Source of the DNA: Acorus gramineus
Taxonomy: Eukaryota; Streptophyta; Magnoliopsida; Acorales; Acoraceae
Assembly: GCA_030737835.1 (NCBI GenBank)
Contig: CM060854.1
Location: 12,534,311 to 12,598,310 of the forward strand
Direction: 5' to 3'
Length of the DNA: 64,000 bases
Positions 61,808-64,000 of this stretch are shown piece by piece. Within the stretch, counting starts at the first letter, position 1. Every line of letters starts with the position of its first letter. The translations under genes were made by a program, and so were the position numbers. Below the pieces are notes generated by a model, which worked only from the letters and a program-made list of their open reading frames with translations, was not told the DNA's origin and did not search any database.

Positions 61808-64000
61808 TCTATATTACTATATAAAAGTCTCTTAAACCAAAAACCTGCCATTTGACCGTTTTGCCCATGTCAATCCATTCAATCCCATTACAATCCATTC
61901 ACACCATTTTAATAACAACCATTTGACCATTTTGCCCCTACGTTTCTATTTAATTCCATGAAAATCCATTCACATCATTTTAATCATGTCATAATTTATT
62001 CCAATATATTTTATCATATCTTTTACACACACACACACACATATATATGTATATAATAAAATCATTTTAATAATTTACATAAATTATATGTATTTAGATT
62101 TTTCATATATATTAACTGAAATTATATTAATATATTTATTAACTTATAATTAAATTCGGATATTATACTATTATTAAGATAAGAGGATGCTTATAAAATG
62201 AAAAGATATTCAAAATATAATTAATTGTTACCAATTGAAATTAGAATAATATATTTAATATTATAAGAATAAGGGGATGCTTATAAAATGAAAGGATATT
62301 CAAAATATAATTCACTTTTAGAATATATTTTGTACCCTATTTTGATAAGGAAAATTAAAATTAATTTTTTTTGTGGTTTAGATAATATTGATAATCAAAT
62401 GAGAAAAACCTTCTAATTAAATGGTTAAATGAAATATGACTTTAATATTAAAAGAATGACTGCAACAACAAAATATATTAATATTCGCATTTAAAAATGA
62501 TAATTAATATATAAATTTTTTAATTAATATTTAATGTTCCCATTACTTTCATATTTGTTTAAATTAGGATATATATAAAAGATATAATGAAATCCATTTA
62601 AAGTTTTCATATAATTTGCATATCAGTTTATCAATAAAAATATGAAATCTATTTAAATTTTATCTTTAATTTGAATGTTAATTTGATTTTATTCTGAATA
62701 CTATCCAAATTATTAAAGACAATATAATTAACAGCAATTTTATTAAAGACAAGATTTGAATGACAATATTATTAAATGACAAGATTTGAAGAAAATCTGA
62801 AGACTAAGGAGACGAGATTGTGTCCCTTGATATTCGTTGATTATATTTGCATTAAATTCAAATGTATTGTTTAAATTTGAAATGGTAAAAAAAAGAACAA
62901 TCCCAAAAAATTATTCATGTTTGCATTCAAAATTTGTAATTAATATATAAAAGTCTGTAATTAATATATTAATCCACTATAAATTTCATGTATAGCGGAG
63001 GTTACTTGTAGGTTACATATATTGATATGGATGTATTGATCATGTAATGCTCTTCAATTGAATTTATTCAATTTATTCCCTCAAACCTTGGCATTTACTA
63101 TTTACTTGGATTTCTCTACTCTATTAATGCCCCAAATAATCAATAGTCAATAAGATCTACCCAACAAATTTTTTATAATTACATTAATAATTTTTTTTAA
63201 AATGATTAATAAAATTACATTAATAAAATTTTTACTCATGAAAAAATTTCTTTACATCAATTATGATTAAATTACATTAATATGCCGACTAAAATTGTAT
63301 TAATATGTTTATTATTTTATTATAATCATATTTGAATATCATTGTTATGATAATGTGAATGTACTACAATGCAAGTGCATCATCACTGTTGGTTGAATTG
63401 GCTTTTACCAAACGAACTCATAAATCAAACAGCAGAAATAAAATTGACACAAGATATTAAACATCAAGAATGTTCCAAAAACAAGTTGTATTTTAATACT
63501 TTCGCACACATCTATTATAAACACCACAAAAGAAATGCACACAGACGTTTCAAAAAACAGGAGCGGAAAAAATGAATCTATCATTCAATCTCCTCATCAT
63601 TCATCCCCTCTCCATTCAATCCCCTCATCTTCCACAAACTCTCAAATTTATTTATGCAACATTGAATACCCATTCATTGTCATCCCCATTCATTTGGATA
63701 AATGGATCTATCATCTTTCTCTTTTTTCTTCTCTCTCTCAAAATTTTGGAATGTGGAGGTAGTGTTCATCTTTTTTTCTGATACGGGTATGTTTTTTAGT
63801 TTGTTTGATTGATTACTCAGTTGTTTAATTTTTTTTTTGTCATTTATTTAGAATATAAAATTTTGTGATTTGTTCATTTCAAAATCCCAATTTTCGTATT
63901 TGTCAATTTGCATGAATGAGTGAATGGTTTCATTTCCGAGATGGGTTCTGTTAAATTTGGTATGAATGAATGATCAAGTACACTTATGAAAAAGTTGGGG
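61808..64000 (+). other. AT-rich region with a Helitron-like 5' terminus
   Basis: TCTATATTACTATATAAAAG at 61808 resembles the 5' ends of plant Helitrons (A/TC insertion edge). A phrase of about 60 bases with 'ggatgcttataaaatgaaa' is present twice (near 62185 and 62274). No 3' hairpin plus CTRR end was found. The short ORFs near 63369-63781 show no recognisable domain. Confidence 0.35.

Overview
This is nuclear DNA of a flowering plant. The evidence is four intron-bearing genes with plant protein families and GT-AG splice sites, very AT-rich intergenic DNA, and dense plant-type transposons (Ty3/gypsy pol, solo LTRs with 5-bp target duplications, Mutator-like elements with 9-bp duplications, a LINE, a SINE and MITEs). 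The species cannot be fixed from the sequence. No prokaryotic, organellar or CRISPR features were seen.

Layout. 1-12.1 kb is a nest of retrotransposons: a degenerate Ty3/gypsy pol (2587-3975, resumed at 10040-11604) broken by long, GC-block-containing LTRs, followed by a 59-60 bp tandem repeat. 15.3-19.4 kb holds a DUF3741/DUF4378 (VARLMGL-motif) gene of three coding exons, with a SINE in its second coding intron and a likely frameshift at its 3' end. 21.7-27.3 kb holds a two-exon hydroxyphenylpyruvate reductase gene whose 4.6-kb intron carries a 5'-truncated LINE. 28.2-28.8 kb holds a two-exon LC8-type dynein light chain on the minus strand. 37.5-42.4 kb holds a ten-exon La protein gene on the minus strand. 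Apart from the DUF4378 frameshift, all exon joins reconstruct in frame.

Two related Mutator-like elements (MULEs) flank the La gene in opposite orientations. One is a 3.4-kb non-autonomous copy (30854-34301). The other is a 15.7-kb element (42856-58574) carrying a FAR1-type transposase gene and a convergent ULP1-type cysteine protease gene. Two solo LTRs sit inside the large MULE, one of them interrupting the ULP1 gene, so the order of insertion is readable. A third MULE terminus lies at 60349, after another solo LTR (58866-60014). The last 2 kb is AT-rich with a Helitron-like 5' end.

The two least explained signals are: (i) a dyad motif GATAC(N2-6)GTATC, found about 19 times and only in the MULEs, in their subterminal DNA and in the introns of their genes; and (ii) a long-LTR family in which four diverged copies keep an exactly 36-nt, exon-like cassette downstream of a conserved splice donor and, in two copies, a TATA box, with a CpG-rich block as the apparent intron. 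The element coding genes are decayed, mostly by C-to-T type stop codons, so both systems look inactive here. Their intact relatives elsewhere in this genome would be the place to test function.
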